Assembly: GCF_001895925.1 (NCBI RefSeq)
Contig: NZ_MPPI01000026.1
Coordinates: 15,412 to 64,240, forward strand
DNA: 48,829 nucleotides
Source of the DNA: Phormidesmis priestleyi ULC007
Lineage (GTDB): Bacteria; Cyanobacteriota; Cyanobacteriia; Leptolyngbyales; Leptolyngbyaceae
Reading direction: 5' to 3'
Position numbers and translations under genes: made by a program. The notes beneath the pieces are model-generated. The model worked only from the letters and a program-made list of their open reading frames with translations, was not told the origin of the DNA and ran no database searches. Below, piece by piece: positions 41,474 to 48,829 of the stretch (positions are counted from its first letter, which is position 1; each line of letters opens with the position of its first letter).

Positions 41474-41601
41474 CAACGTGAGTTCGACGAGTTTTTTCGC
41501 TTCGTTCTCAGCGGCTTCAGCCCCCTAAATCCCCCCATTTGGGGGACTTCAAGCCAAGATTTCTGGTTCAAAGTCCCCCAATTTTGGGGGATTTAGGGGG
41601 T
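41474..41601 (-). repeat. Interspersed palindromic repeat, family A, copy 3 (inverted)
   Basis: The core (41519-41601) opens AGCCCCCTAAATCCCCCC and ends GGGGATTTAGGGGGTT. The tail lies on the left (41474-41518) and is the reverse complement of the tails in copies 1 and 2 (AGTTCGACGAG, TTCGCTTCGTT). It begins 3 bp from the end of family B copy 1. Confidence 0.75.
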
Positions 41602-41944
41602 TCTCCTGAATTCATAGTGCCTTCGGATCAGCAAAGCTGTTCAGAGTGAACCACTTCTATCGCACTCACATTCAGTTAAATTACTTAGAAAACTGTTTCG
41701 GTTTCAAATTGCTTATGGGAAATTACCGAGAATAAGTAACAGGGCGAAAGATTCACCAGAGACTAGTTTAGGGGATTTAAGCTTCATCGATAGTTTGCTT
41801 GAAATAGGGGTACTCTCAATAAGAATAAAACATTTAGATGTATCGGAAACTCTCCGTAGTAAAGCACGGTTGGCGATCGCAGCCCACAAAGCTACATCCG
41901 TCTCTGAATGTTGGCTTCATTTTTTATCCCTGGAAAGAAACCCA

Positions 41945-44900
41945 ATGTCTTTTGAGCTTCCTCGATCGGCTACGTCTTCTGCTGATGTGCTGTCTACCGC
42001 TAACCTTACGCCTGTCTTAGACAAAGCCAGTTTGACTACTTCTTTAACGGGGTTGGGACGAGCTAATCAATCCCTTTTGTTTGTCGATCGATCGGTGGCT
42101 GACTATCAGCAGTTGGTGTCTGGGGTGGCACCGGGCACCGAAGTCCACATCCTCGACTCCAGCCAGGATGCTGTCACCCAAATTACCAACACGCTGCTGG
42201 GGCGGCACAACATCAGCAGTTTGCACATTGTTTCCCACGGGGAAGACGGTGGACTGGACTTTGGCAGTAGCGCCCTGAACCTGACCGATCTGCCGCAGTA
42301 CGCCACCCAGCTCAAGTCCTGGAGCAAAGCGCTGACCAACGATGCGGACATTCTGCTCTACGGCTGTAACGTTGCCGAAGGCGAGCTCGGTCAAGCGTTT
42401 GTACAAATCATCAGCCAGTTAACTGAAGCTGATGTTGCTGCCTCTAACAATCTGACAGGGGACAGCACTCAGAGGGGTGACTGGACGCTAGAGTATCAGT
42501 CTGGGGAGATTGAAACGGTGGCACTGGCGGCAGCAAACTACCATTCGGTGCTGGCAAACTTCACGGTGATGAACACATCGGATGGTGGAGTCGGATCGTT
42601 GCGAGATGCCATTTCTCAGGCAAACAACCTTGCAGGAGCCGACACCATCACCTTTGATGCAACCACTTTTGCCACTGCCCAAACGATTCGTCTGCAATCA
42701 GAACTGGTGATCAACAGCGATGTGAGCATCACTGGAACCGGGCAGAGCAACCTGACAATTAATGGTGATGCCAACAATAGTGGCACGAATGATGTTGGGG
42801 ATGTGCGGGCGTTGTTCATCAATTCTGGTACGGTAACACTGCAAGATCTAGCTGTTGCAGGTGGACGAGCCCAAGGCGGCAAGGGTGGCGATGGCTATAA
42901 AGGTGGCGGCGGCGGGGCTGGATTGGGCGGTGGCTTGCTGGTTAATAATGGCAACGTCACGCTCAATAGAGTTGTATTCAATGACAACCGAGCGATCGGT
43001 GGTCAAGGTGGAGCAGGTGTTATTAGCCAAACCTATAGTGGTGGTGGTGGTGGTGGTGTTAGCGGCAATGGCAGCAACACGAGTGGTGGTCCAGGTGCCT
43101 CTACTTCCAAGGGTGGTAACGGTGGCACTAGCGGCAACTTAGGTGGCAGTGTTGGCATTGGGGCGCTAGGCTCTGGCACTTCAGGCGCGACAAACGGAGG
43201 AACAGGTGCAGGCGGTGGTGGTGGGGCCTCAGTTCCCCCCTACAATATCAATGGAAACGGTGGTAATGGTGGGTTTGGCGGCGGCGGCGGCGGTACGGAG
43301 TATAATAACGGTGGCAATGGAGGTTTTGGTGGTGGTGGTGGTGGTGGAGCTACCGCGGCTGGTTTAGGTGGCAGGTTTGGTGGCCACAGTGGAGCAGGTG
43401 GGTTTAACTACGGCGGCGGCGGCGGTGCTGGCTTGGGCGGTGCCATTTTCGTTCGCGCTGGCTCCCTATCACTTAATACCGTTACCTTCACCAATAACAG
43501 TGCAGTTGGTGGTGCAGCAGGCAGTAACTTCGTTCAACCGGGTCAAGGTCAGGGCGGCGCAGTCTTTGTTTTCGATGGTACGCCTAGCCCTAACGGCAAC
43601 AACGATGGAATACCTCCAACCACACCTACTGCAAGCGGAACCAATGTGTCTGGTAGCGGCAATACAGCAGCGAATGGAGGTGGTAGTCCCACTACCAACA
43701 ACGGCTTCGGCATTAATTTTGCGATTGTTCCTCCCAATGCACTACCCAGCATTACCCAATCTAACAATGCTCTTTCCTACACTGAAAATGACTTAGCCAC
43801 TGTTCTTGACACCACTGCCACCGTCACTGATGCTGATTCGGCTAATTTCGATACAGGTACGCTAACGGTGAGCTATAGCGCCAATGGCACGGTAGACGAC
43901 AGACTCGCCATCCGCAACCAGGGCACCGGCACTGGAAAGATTGGCGTATCGGTCAGCAATGTCACCTATGGAGGCACCATCATTGGCACGTTCGCAGGCG
44001 GTACAGGCACCACACCATTGGTCATCACCTTCAACGCCAGCGCGACCCCTACTGCCGCCACTGCGTTACTGCAAAACCTTACCTATGCCAATGTGTCTGA
44101 CGCACCGACTGCCTCTCGTACTGTGCAGCTAGTCATCACCGATGGCGATGGTGGCACCAGCACTGCCGTTACCAAAAACATTAATGTGACCGCTGTTAAC
44201 GATGCGCCGACGATCAGCACTAACACGTTGAGCCTGAGTGAAGGTGGCAGTGTGGTGCTCTCTAGCAGCAATATCAACGCCACTGACCCCGACAATACCG
44301 CCGCCCAACTGACCTATAGCGCCACAAACGTGACAAATGGACGGTTTGAGTTTGTGAATGCGCCTGGAACGGCGATTACCAGCTTCACTCAGGCACAAAT
44401 CAACTCGGGTGCCGTGCAATTTGTCCACGATGGCAGCGATACTCCTCCTGCTTACAGCTTGAGCCTCAGTGATGGTTCGGCAGTCAGCACCCCTAGCACG
44501 GTGGCGGTTCCCACTGGTGGACTCGCCAACGTCAACGATGCCCCGACCTTGACTAGTAATGCCACGCTAACAGCCGTTTCACAAGATACCACCAATCCCA
44601 GCGGTAGCAGCCTCACCAGCTTATTTGGCAGTCTGTTTAGTGACCCTGATACGGGTGCTAGTTTGAGTGGCTTGGCGATCGTCGGCAACACCGCCAACCC
44701 CAGCACCCAAGGACAATGGCAATACTCGATCAATGGCACCACCTGGACAAATGTCGGTGCCGTTGCCGAAGGTGCGACTGCCCTAGCGTTCTCGGCTAGC
44801 ACCCTGGTGCGCTTTGTGCCCGTGACCAATTATTTCGGTACGCCGCCTGGCTTGACTGTTCGTGCCCTCGACAACACCTATAGCGGTGGGTTTACCACTG

Positions 44901-45766
44901 GCACCACACGACTGACGGTAGACACAACGAGCAAGGGTGGCACAACGGCAATTTCAGGTGGCACACCCGCTACTCTCAATACCAGCGTAACGGAGAGCTT
45001 GCCTAGCCTGCTGTGGCGCAACGGTAGCACTGGACAGGTTGCAGTTTGGCAACTGAACGGCTTTGCCTTACAAACCGGCTACTTTCTACCCTACGTGGTA
45101 GATGGTAGCTGGCAGATCTCGTCAGACAGCGCTGACTTTAACGGCGACGGCATTGCTGACATTCTGTGGCGCCACCAAGTGACCGGGGAGAACGTCATTT
45201 GGGAGATGAATAACACTGGTTTACAAAGTGGTTCCTTGATCTATCAAGTGGCAGATACCAATTGGCAGATTGCAGGCACTGCTGACTTCAACGACGATGG
45301 TAAATCGGACATTCTCTGGCGCAACAAGGCAAGCGGCGAAAACGCCATCTGGCAGATGAATGGCGCGGCGATCCAAAGCGCCGATGTGATCTATCGGGTA
45401 GCCGATACCAATTGGCAGATTGCGGGCACTGCTGACTTTGACGGCGACGGTAAATCGGACATTCTCTGGCGCAACAAGGCAAGTGGCGAAAACGCCATCT
45501 GGCAGATGAATGGCGCGGCGATCCAAAGCGCCGATGTGATCACCAGCCTCGCGGATGTGAACTGGCAGATTGCGGGCGTTGCTGACCTCGGCAGCGATCG
45601 CACACCCGATATCCTCTGGCGTAACCAGCAGACTGGGAAGGAGATGATCTGGAGAATGAGTGACTCCAGCTATGCACAAACTTATGAGCTGCCTGACGTG
45701 AGCGATCCCAACTGGATCGTGAAGCCTTTCGTGGCAGATTTAGAGACTGCTGACCTACTCCTGTAG
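41945..45766 (+). CDS. Large DUF4347 surface or secreted protein with Gly-rich, cadherin-like and FG-GAP-like repeats
   Basis: I start at ATG 41945 (MSFELPRSATSSADVLS, GGAAAG upstream); the frame is open from 41795 but the extra 50 residues look non-coding. The 1273-residue product has DUF4347 at about 43-205 (LLFVDRSVADYQQLVSGVAP, HIVSHGEDGGLDFGSSAL, ILLYGCNVAEGELGQAFVQI), a CSLREA-like parallel beta-helix segment (GSLRDAISQANNLAGADTIT), a very Gly-rich region (about 305-505), two or more Ig/cadherin-like domains (about 600-900, each closing NDAP) and four FG-GAP/VCBS-like repeats (about 1018-1265). Such proteins are exported, often by type I or related routes, and act at the cell surface; no classical signal peptide is visible. 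Tandem DNA duplication in the FG-GAP part is recent. Confidence 0.85.
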   Translation: MSFELPRSATSSADVLSTANLTPVLDKASLTTSLTGLGRANQSLLFVDRSVADYQQLVSGVAPGTEVHILDSSQDAVTQITNTLLGRHNISSLHIVSHGEDGGLDFGSSALNLTDLPQYATQLKSWSKALTNDADILLYGCNVAEGELGQAFVQIISQLTEADVAASNNLTGDSTQRGDWTLEYQSGEIETVALAAANYHSVLANFTVMNTSDGGVGSLRDAISQANNLAGADTITFDATTFATAQTIRLQSELVINSDVSITGTGQSNLTINGDANNSGTNDVGDVRALFINSGTVTLQDLAVAGGRAQGGKGGDGYKGGGGGAGLGGGLLVNNGNVTLNRVVFNDNRAIGGQGGAGVISQTYSGGGGGGVSGNGSNTSGGPGASTSKGGNGGTSGNLGGSVGIGALGSGTSGATNGGTGAGGGGGASVPPYNINGNGGNGGFGGGGGGTEYNNGGNGGFGGGGGGGATAAGLGGRFGGHSGAGGFNYGGGGGAGLGGAIFVRAGSLSLNTVTFTNNSAVGGAAGSNFVQPGQGQGGAVFVFDGTPSPNGNNDGIPPTTPTASGTNVSGSGNTAANGGGSPTTNNGFGINFAIVPPNALPSITQSNNALSYTENDLATVLDTTATVTDADSANFDTGTLTVSYSANGTVDDRLAIRNQGTGTGKIGVSVSNVTYGGTIIGTFAGGTGTTPLVITFNASATPTAATALLQNLTYANVSDAPTASRTVQLVITDGDGGTSTAVTKNINVTAVNDAPTISTNTLSLSEGGSVVLSSSNINATDPDNTAAQLTYSATNVTNGRFEFVNAPGTAITSFTQAQINSGAVQFVHDGSDTPPAYSLSLSDGSAVSTPSTVAVPTGGLANVNDAPTLTSNATLTAVSQDTTNPSGSSLTSLFGSLFSDPDTGASLSGLAIVGNTANPSTQGQWQYSINGTTWTNVGAVAEGATALAFSASTLVRFVPVTNYFGTPPGLTVRALDNTYSGGFTTGTTRLTVDTTSKGGTTAISGGTPATLNTSVTESLPSLLWRNGSTGQVAVWQLNGFALQTGYFLPYVVDGSWQISSDSADFNGDGIADILWRHQVTGENVIWEMNNTGLQSGSLIYQVADTNWQIAGTADFNDDGKSDILWRNKASGENAIWQMNGAAIQSADVIYRVADTNWQIAGTADFDGDGKSDILWRNKASGENAIWQMNGAAIQSADVITSLADVNWQIAGVADLGSDRTPDILWRNQQTGKEMIWRMSDSSYAQTYELPDVSDPNWIVKPFVADLETADLLL
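45299..45541 (+). repeat. Near-identical 150-bp period duplication in the FG-GAP region
   Basis: About 93 bp from 45299 (GGTAAATCGGACATTCTC...) recur from 45449 with a single visible difference (AAGCGGC against AAGTGGC). The unit is 50 codons, one FG-GAP repeat. Such identity indicates recent duplication or gene conversion. Confidence 0.85.
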
Positions 45767-45786
45767 AACCTAAGTCTCGCTGTTAA

Positions 45787-45826
45787 GGAAAGGGGTAGCT
45801 ACACGATCGTGCAGCTACCCCTTTCC
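45787..45826. terminator. Strong bidirectional hairpin between convergent genes
   Basis: GGAAAGGGGTAGCT (45787-45800) pairs perfectly with AGCTACCCCTTTCC (45813-45826); the loop itself holds the palindrome CACGATCGTG. It lies between the convergent DUF4347 and sbcD-like genes. There is no long T-run, so termination is inferred from position and stability. Confidence 0.7.
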
Positions 45827-45871
45827 TAATGTCGGCATTCCCGTCGCAATCAGACTAGAAACAACGCCAAG

Positions 45872-47119
45872 TTAAGACTCCAGCAAGGTTTGCACAAAGT
45901 CATATAGCTCGACCTCGGACTGATCCTGCATCTGTAGATCTTTGAGGTCGATCAGTCCTTGTGCAAGCTCGGTCGATCGCCCTTTATAAGTGTTGTGAGC
46001 TGCCACCAAATCAGTAAAAACTTCTCGCTCAATGTGCAATCTTGACATTTCCTCTGACAAAGGAGAGGCATACTCAACCGTATCCACTTCATACTTCAGC
46101 AGAAAAATCAAGGCTCCTGTGAGTTCTTTGAGTTGCTGCTGAAGTTTCTTAGTATCGAGATCTAGGCGATCGAAGCCGACTTGTCCTTCGATTCGCAACT
46201 CTACCATCACAGCTTGATCAGGAACAATGCGCTGAGATTTGATCGCCGATTGCACTTGAGCGATCGCCGCTTCCTCAATTTGTTCTAGGCTTTCGTCGCC
46301 TCGTGCTTTGATCTGCAATCGCACCCAGGGTCGCTGATAATAATCTTGCTTAAGTTCGGCGTGAATGCCGTCTGGGGTTAGCTCGACTAGATAGACTCCG
46401 CGATCGTATTTTGACTCTTCGACGCTATTTGCCTCGGTCGAGCCGGGGTTAAACACCCACCCTTGTTCACTATAGTTTTTGTGAATGTGACCCAGCGCTA
46501 GATAGTCAATTCCTGCCTCTTTTAGCGGCAGCAAATCGTTATAGCGCAAGGCTCCCTGATATCGAGCAATCTGCCCTTCTAGCCCGTGATGAAACAGCAT
46601 CACTGAGTAGCTCGGACTTGCGGGAAGCTGTTGAATTGCGTTGGCTAAAGACTCGATCGCTTTGGGTGCAGACGCGCCATACCACTGCGAACCCAACACC
46701 CGAACGCCGCAATCGAGATCGATGTAGCCCCCAGCTTCGCCATCCCACATTTCGTAGATCACCTGTCCGTCTACGGTTTCTGGCTCTAGCAGGATTATTA
46801 ATTCATCTTGTGCCAAATATTTAAGCCAGTTGGTCTGAGTGCCATAGGGTCGATTGTCGTGGTTGCCTTCAATCACCATCACTGGAATCTGATGATCTTT
46901 GAGCATCTGAAAGCAAATCTTTGCTTGGTTGAGAACATTGGGCTGAATGGTGCGGTGCTCAAACAAGTCACCCGCAATCACCACAAAATCGACCTGAGCG
47001 TCGATCGCATATTTTTTCAGCGCATCTTCAAACGCCCTAAAGAAATCTTTGGTGCGCTCTTTGCTGTCGTAGCGATCGAAGCCCAGATGAACATCAGCTA
47101 AATGGAGAAAGCGTGGCAT
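45872..47119 (-). CDS. sbcD: SbcD-like DNA repair exonuclease (metallophosphoesterase)
   Basis: The 415-residue protein has the calcineurin-like metal motifs: LHLADVHLGFDRYD (D-x-H), VIAGDLFEH (G-D-x-x-[DE]), VIEGNHDNRP (G-N-H-[DE]), MLFHHGLEG and LALGHIHKN (G-H-x-H). The C-terminal part (about 280-415) is a capping/interaction domain. With SbcC it would process hairpins and DNA ends; no sbcC gene is in the window, as is usual when the pair is split. It could also be a stand-alone YhaO-type member. Confidence 0.85.
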   Translation of the reverse strand: MPRFLHLADVHLGFDRYDSKERTKDFFRAFEDALKKYAIDAQVDFVVIAGDLFEHRTIQPNVLNQAKICFQMLKDHQIPVMVIEGNHDNRPYGTQTNWLKYLAQDELIILLEPETVDGQVIYEMWDGEAGGYIDLDCGVRVLGSQWYGASAPKAIESLANAIQQLPASPSYSVMLFHHGLEGQIARYQGALRYNDLLPLKEAGIDYLALGHIHKNYSEQGWVFNPGSTEANSVEESKYDRGVYLVELTPDGIHAELKQDYYQRPWVRLQIKARGDESLEQIEEAAIAQVQSAIKSQRIVPDQAVMVELRIEGQVGFDRLDLDTKKLQQQLKELTGALIFLLKYEVDTVEYASPLSEEMSRLHIEREVFTDLVAAHNTYKGRSTELAQGLIDLKDLQMQDQSEVELYDFVQTLLES

Positions 47120-47177
47120 AGCAAATTAGTACTTCAGCATTAGTCTATGAGTCACTAACCCTCAAGATACCGCTAAT

Positions 47178-47720
47178 TCACGCTGATGCCCCACTTCCAG
47201 CTAAAGCTGCCCGAATAGCTTCAACCCGTTGGCGATTGACTCCTAAATCAGATTTGCCTAGACGGGCTGCCGATCGCACGTGAATCACCCCCGCAGTTTT
47301 GTCTAAATAAAACTCGACATCATCGACAAATCCCATTAGTTTACTCGCAAACTCAGCATATAAGTAGTTCTCATTCTCCGTCACGATTTGAGTCCGAGGC
47401 ATTGATTGAATGGTCTGCTTCAAATCAGCAAACGCTTTTTCTGGCGTTGACGTGTAGCGAATTGGGTCAATCTTGTGTCCGGCATCGGTGCTGAAACTGT
47501 TGACGCAATTGGGAGAGTCAGGGCAGGCTGCAAGCGCGCCGTTCTGAACCCCTAGATTATTAGGACGAGTGCCCGAAAATGAAAATAGTGCCATGAGTGG
47601 AGGGTGGGATAAATGGGTGGAAGATGCTGCGACTGTAGTTGAAAGAGATAGCCAGGTGACGATCGTCAAAACCAATGAGAGCAAAGAAGCCTGAATTCGC
47701 TTAAAAGATAAATACCGCAT
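47178..47720 (-). CDS. DUF1499 family exported protein
   Basis: I start at ATG 47720 (MRYLSFKRIQASLLSLVLTI), where a signal peptide begins; the frame is open to 47819. The 180-residue protein shows the DUF1499 signature CPDSPNCVNSFSTDAGHKI, then TENENYLYAEFASKLMGFVD and DDVEFYLDKTAGVIHVRSAA, then RLGKSDLGVNRQRVEAI. The two Cys of CPDSPNC may pair. The family has no known function. Repeat family B copy 2 lies just upstream and would fall within the longer version of the frame. Confidence 0.82.
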   Translation of the reverse strand: MRYLSFKRIQASLLSLVLTIVTWLSLSTTVAASSTHLSHPPLMALFSFSGTRPNNLGVQNGALAACPDSPNCVNSFSTDAGHKIDPIRYTSTPEKAFADLKQTIQSMPRTQIVTENENYLYAEFASKLMGFVDDVEFYLDKTAGVIHVRSAARLGKSDLGVNRQRVEAIRAALAGSGASA

Positions 47721-47763
47721 AAGAGATTTTTTTGACAGATTTAAACCGTTAAAAGCGCGAATT

Positions 47764-47820
47764 GTAGGGGCATGGCACTGCCGTGCCCATTGTCTTTGCA
47801 AGTAACCAATACTATTCAAT
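47764..47820 (+). repeat. Interspersed repeat, family B, copy 2
   Basis: GGGGCATGGCACTGCCGTGCCC region (47767-47788) followed by TTGCAAGTAAC and ATTCAATCCACC parallels 41408-41461 (GTGCCCA, TTGCAAGTAAC, TATCCACG). The inverted ends seen in copy 1 are not clear here. Confidence 0.6.
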
Positions 47821-47849
47821 CCACCATATGCAGTCTACCAAGGTTAGTT

Positions 47850-48095
47850 TTATGAATCGGAATTGAGGCGTTTAACCACCCAACTGGATGCGCCGCTTAC
47901 GATCGCACCTGCCATGAGAATTCCGATCGCCGGGGTAAACACAGGCTCCCAAAGTTTATACCAAAGATCTAACCCCAACGGAACCTTAGCGCCGCGACCA
48001 ATCACCGCCACCGTCAGCCACGCAAAGCTAAGCAGCACTAGAAACAGATCTAGCATCAACACAAAATTAAGCCATTTAAAGAACTGATCTTTCAC
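47850..48095 (-). CDS. Small membrane protein (81 aa)
   Basis: The protein has two hydrophobic segments (FVLMLDLFLVLLSFAWLTVA at about 11-30 and FTPAIGILMAGAIVSGASSW at about 53-72) joined by a loop with KVPLGLDLWYKLWEP. It resembles small conserved cyanobacterial membrane proteins of unknown function, from memory. It lies upstream of the DUF1499 gene on the same strand, about 130 bp away. Confidence 0.65.
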   Translation of the reverse strand: MKDQFFKWLNFVLMLDLFLVLLSFAWLTVAVIGRGAKVPLGLDLWYKLWEPVFTPAIGILMAGAIVSGASSWVVKRLNSDS

Positions 48096-48148
48096 GAGTT
48101 TTTTTTGCTCTCTGCTGCGGGGAAAGGTTCTTCTTTAGATTATCAAAA

Positions 48149-48183
48149 AAGAGGGCTGCCCCTGAAGTCAGAGCAGCCTTTTA
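48149..48183 (-). terminator. Rho-independent terminator
   Basis: GGCTGC (48154-48159) pairs with GCAGCC (48173-48178). On the minus strand the stem is followed by CTCTTTTTTG, a proper T-run; on the plus strand by TTTT. It fits the end of the 68-aa gene at 48217-48423. Confidence 0.75.
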
Positions 48184-48216
48184 AAGTCTATTTAATGTTT
48201 TATTGGTCGAGAATAT

Positions 48217-48423
48217 CTACAACTCCTCAACGACTAAAAATTCTTTGTGATGCGATCGCTGTAGATTTTCTGGGTCTACATAATGACAGACCGAATCGCT
48301 GATGCAAATTACTGCCCAACCCGACTCCTGGATCTCCATCAGTCGATATCCTGAAGCTTGCTGAACAAAGTAACCTTTGTGATTGCGTGTTCCTGGTTTA
48401 ACCCCAATATACTCAACAAACAT
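48217..48423 (-). CDS. Small hypothetical protein (68 aa)
   Basis: The product begins MFVEYIGVKPGTRNHKGYFV and continues SGYRLMEIQESGWAVICISD to a KEFLVVEEL end. ATG 48423 has AAGGAGCG upstream on the minus strand. The alternation of short strands suggests a small beta-barrel, but I do not recognise the family. The terminator at 48149-48183 follows. Confidence 0.6.
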   Translation of the reverse strand: MFVEYIGVKPGTRNHKGYFVQQASGYRLMEIQESGWAVICISDSVCHYVDPENLQRSHHKEFLVVEEL

Positions 48424-48773
48424 GGCACTCGCTCCTTAAGTTAAGAACAGTTTGCATGAAAGGCTTTCACTCCTCTTCACAGTTGAAATTGGAATGGGTG
48501 AGTCGATGAATGGGAACCTTTTCAGATAGCAAGTGGCAGGTTTTTTGAATGCACTTCTCGCACGCAGCACTCAAAAATTATCCTGGATACTAACTGTAAA
48601 AGCGTGATGAAAATAGCTCATTACCTAATGTATTGAATACTAGCATTCCCTTTATGAGATATTCATTAAGTTATTAACATAGTGATTACGAAAGATAAAC
48701 TTGAGTGTTGCAATCTAAGTAGGAGGGTGAAGTTAAATATAAGATAGGAAGACCCTCTAATTAACCCCTCCTT
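48424..48773. other. Intergenic region leading into an insertion sequence
   Basis: I see no gene. The left end of the IS630-type element should lie in the last 60 or so bases, where AAGTAGGAGGGTGAAGTT precedes the transposase start; without its right end the inverted repeat cannot be confirmed. Confidence 0.35.
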
Positions 48774-48829
48774 ATGCCTGCTCCCCTCCGGATCATTTTG
48801 ACTTCAGAAGAGGATCGCACGTTAGCTGA
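48774..48829 (+). CDS. IS630-type transposase, N-terminal 18 codons only
   Basis: The frame from ATG 48774 reads MPAPLRIILTSEEDRTLA and runs off the window. This opening matches the N-terminus of IS630-family transposases as I remember it (MPAPLRxxLTxEEDRTL). Such elements insert at TA and carry a DDE transposase. The rest of the element lies outside the window. Confidence 0.6.
   Translation, partial: MPAPLRIILTSEEDRTLA

Noticed and set aside
42104-43767. Long antisense frames under the DUF4347 gene
   Set aside because: They arise from GC-rich, Gly-rich codons on the opposite strand and lack any domain.

Overview
The window looks like chromosomal DNA of a cyanobacterium, probably a filamentous Leptolyngbya/Oscillatoria-type organism (inference). 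The grounds are very frequent HIP1-type palindromes (GCGATCGC and variants), a CPP1-like J-domain protein, large PAS/GAF hybrid histidine kinases, a DUF4347 surface protein with FG-GAP repeats, a SulP transporter beside a cyclic-nucleotide-gated MscS channel, and short palindromic intergenic repeats of cyanobacterial style. I found no rRNA or tRNA gene.

Layout. 1-4.8 kb: a truncated-by-window hybrid kinase, a receiver-domain remnant, an XRE regulator with a perfect upstream dyad, a DUF3574 protein and a VOC-like protein. 4.9-8.6 kb: an accessory patch with a HicB-like gene broken by an amber codon, then a block of three minus-strand genes (orphan nuclease-toxin module, Imm30-type immunity protein, membrane pentapeptide-repeat protein). 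This block is bracketed by two sequences with the architecture of integron attC sites; no integrase is visible. 8.8-9.4 kb: two small unrecognised ORFs behind hairpins. 9.5-13.0 kb: a dTDP-rhamnose operon (rfbC-rfbD-rfbA-rfbB) in which three of four genes are broken in different ways: rfbD by a 174-bp MITE with 8-bp target duplication, rfbA by a 4-bp tandem duplication, rfbC by an internal deletion. Only rfbB is intact.

13.7-19.5 kb: a SulP transporter and an MscS channel are divergently transcribed and both end in a cyclic-nucleotide-binding domain; a CheW-CheR pair follows. 19.6-28.5 kb: a type I-C CRISPR-Cas locus with cas5-cas8c-cas7-cas3, a small basic ORF, a leader and an array of 45 repeats of 37 bp with 44 spacers. 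No cas4, cas1 or cas2 lies in the window. Seven spacers contain CGATCG, far above chance, which suggests invaders with HIP1-like composition, and two spacers overlap by 12 nt.

28.5-34 kb: Ca2+/H+ antiporter, beta-carbonic anhydrase, TetR regulator, then ureD, an embedded MNT-type nucleotidyltransferase, ureA, ureB and a glutathione S-transferase. ureC is not here. 34-41.4 kb: a 1046-aa hybrid kinase whose receiver has Asn in place of the phospho-acceptor Asp, coaD with a coiled-coil partner, a DUF4129 protein, a CPP1-like protein and an OmpR-type regulator. 41.4-48.8 kb: intergenic repeats, a 1273-aa DUF4347/Gly-rich/cadherin-like/FG-GAP protein, an SbcD-like nuclease, a DUF1499 protein, two small proteins, and the first 18 codons of an IS630-type transposase at the right edge.

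None of these is a clearly unknown system. The most promising for follow-up are the attC-flanked toxin/immunity/pentapeptide block and the adaptation-less I-C locus with its extra ORF.
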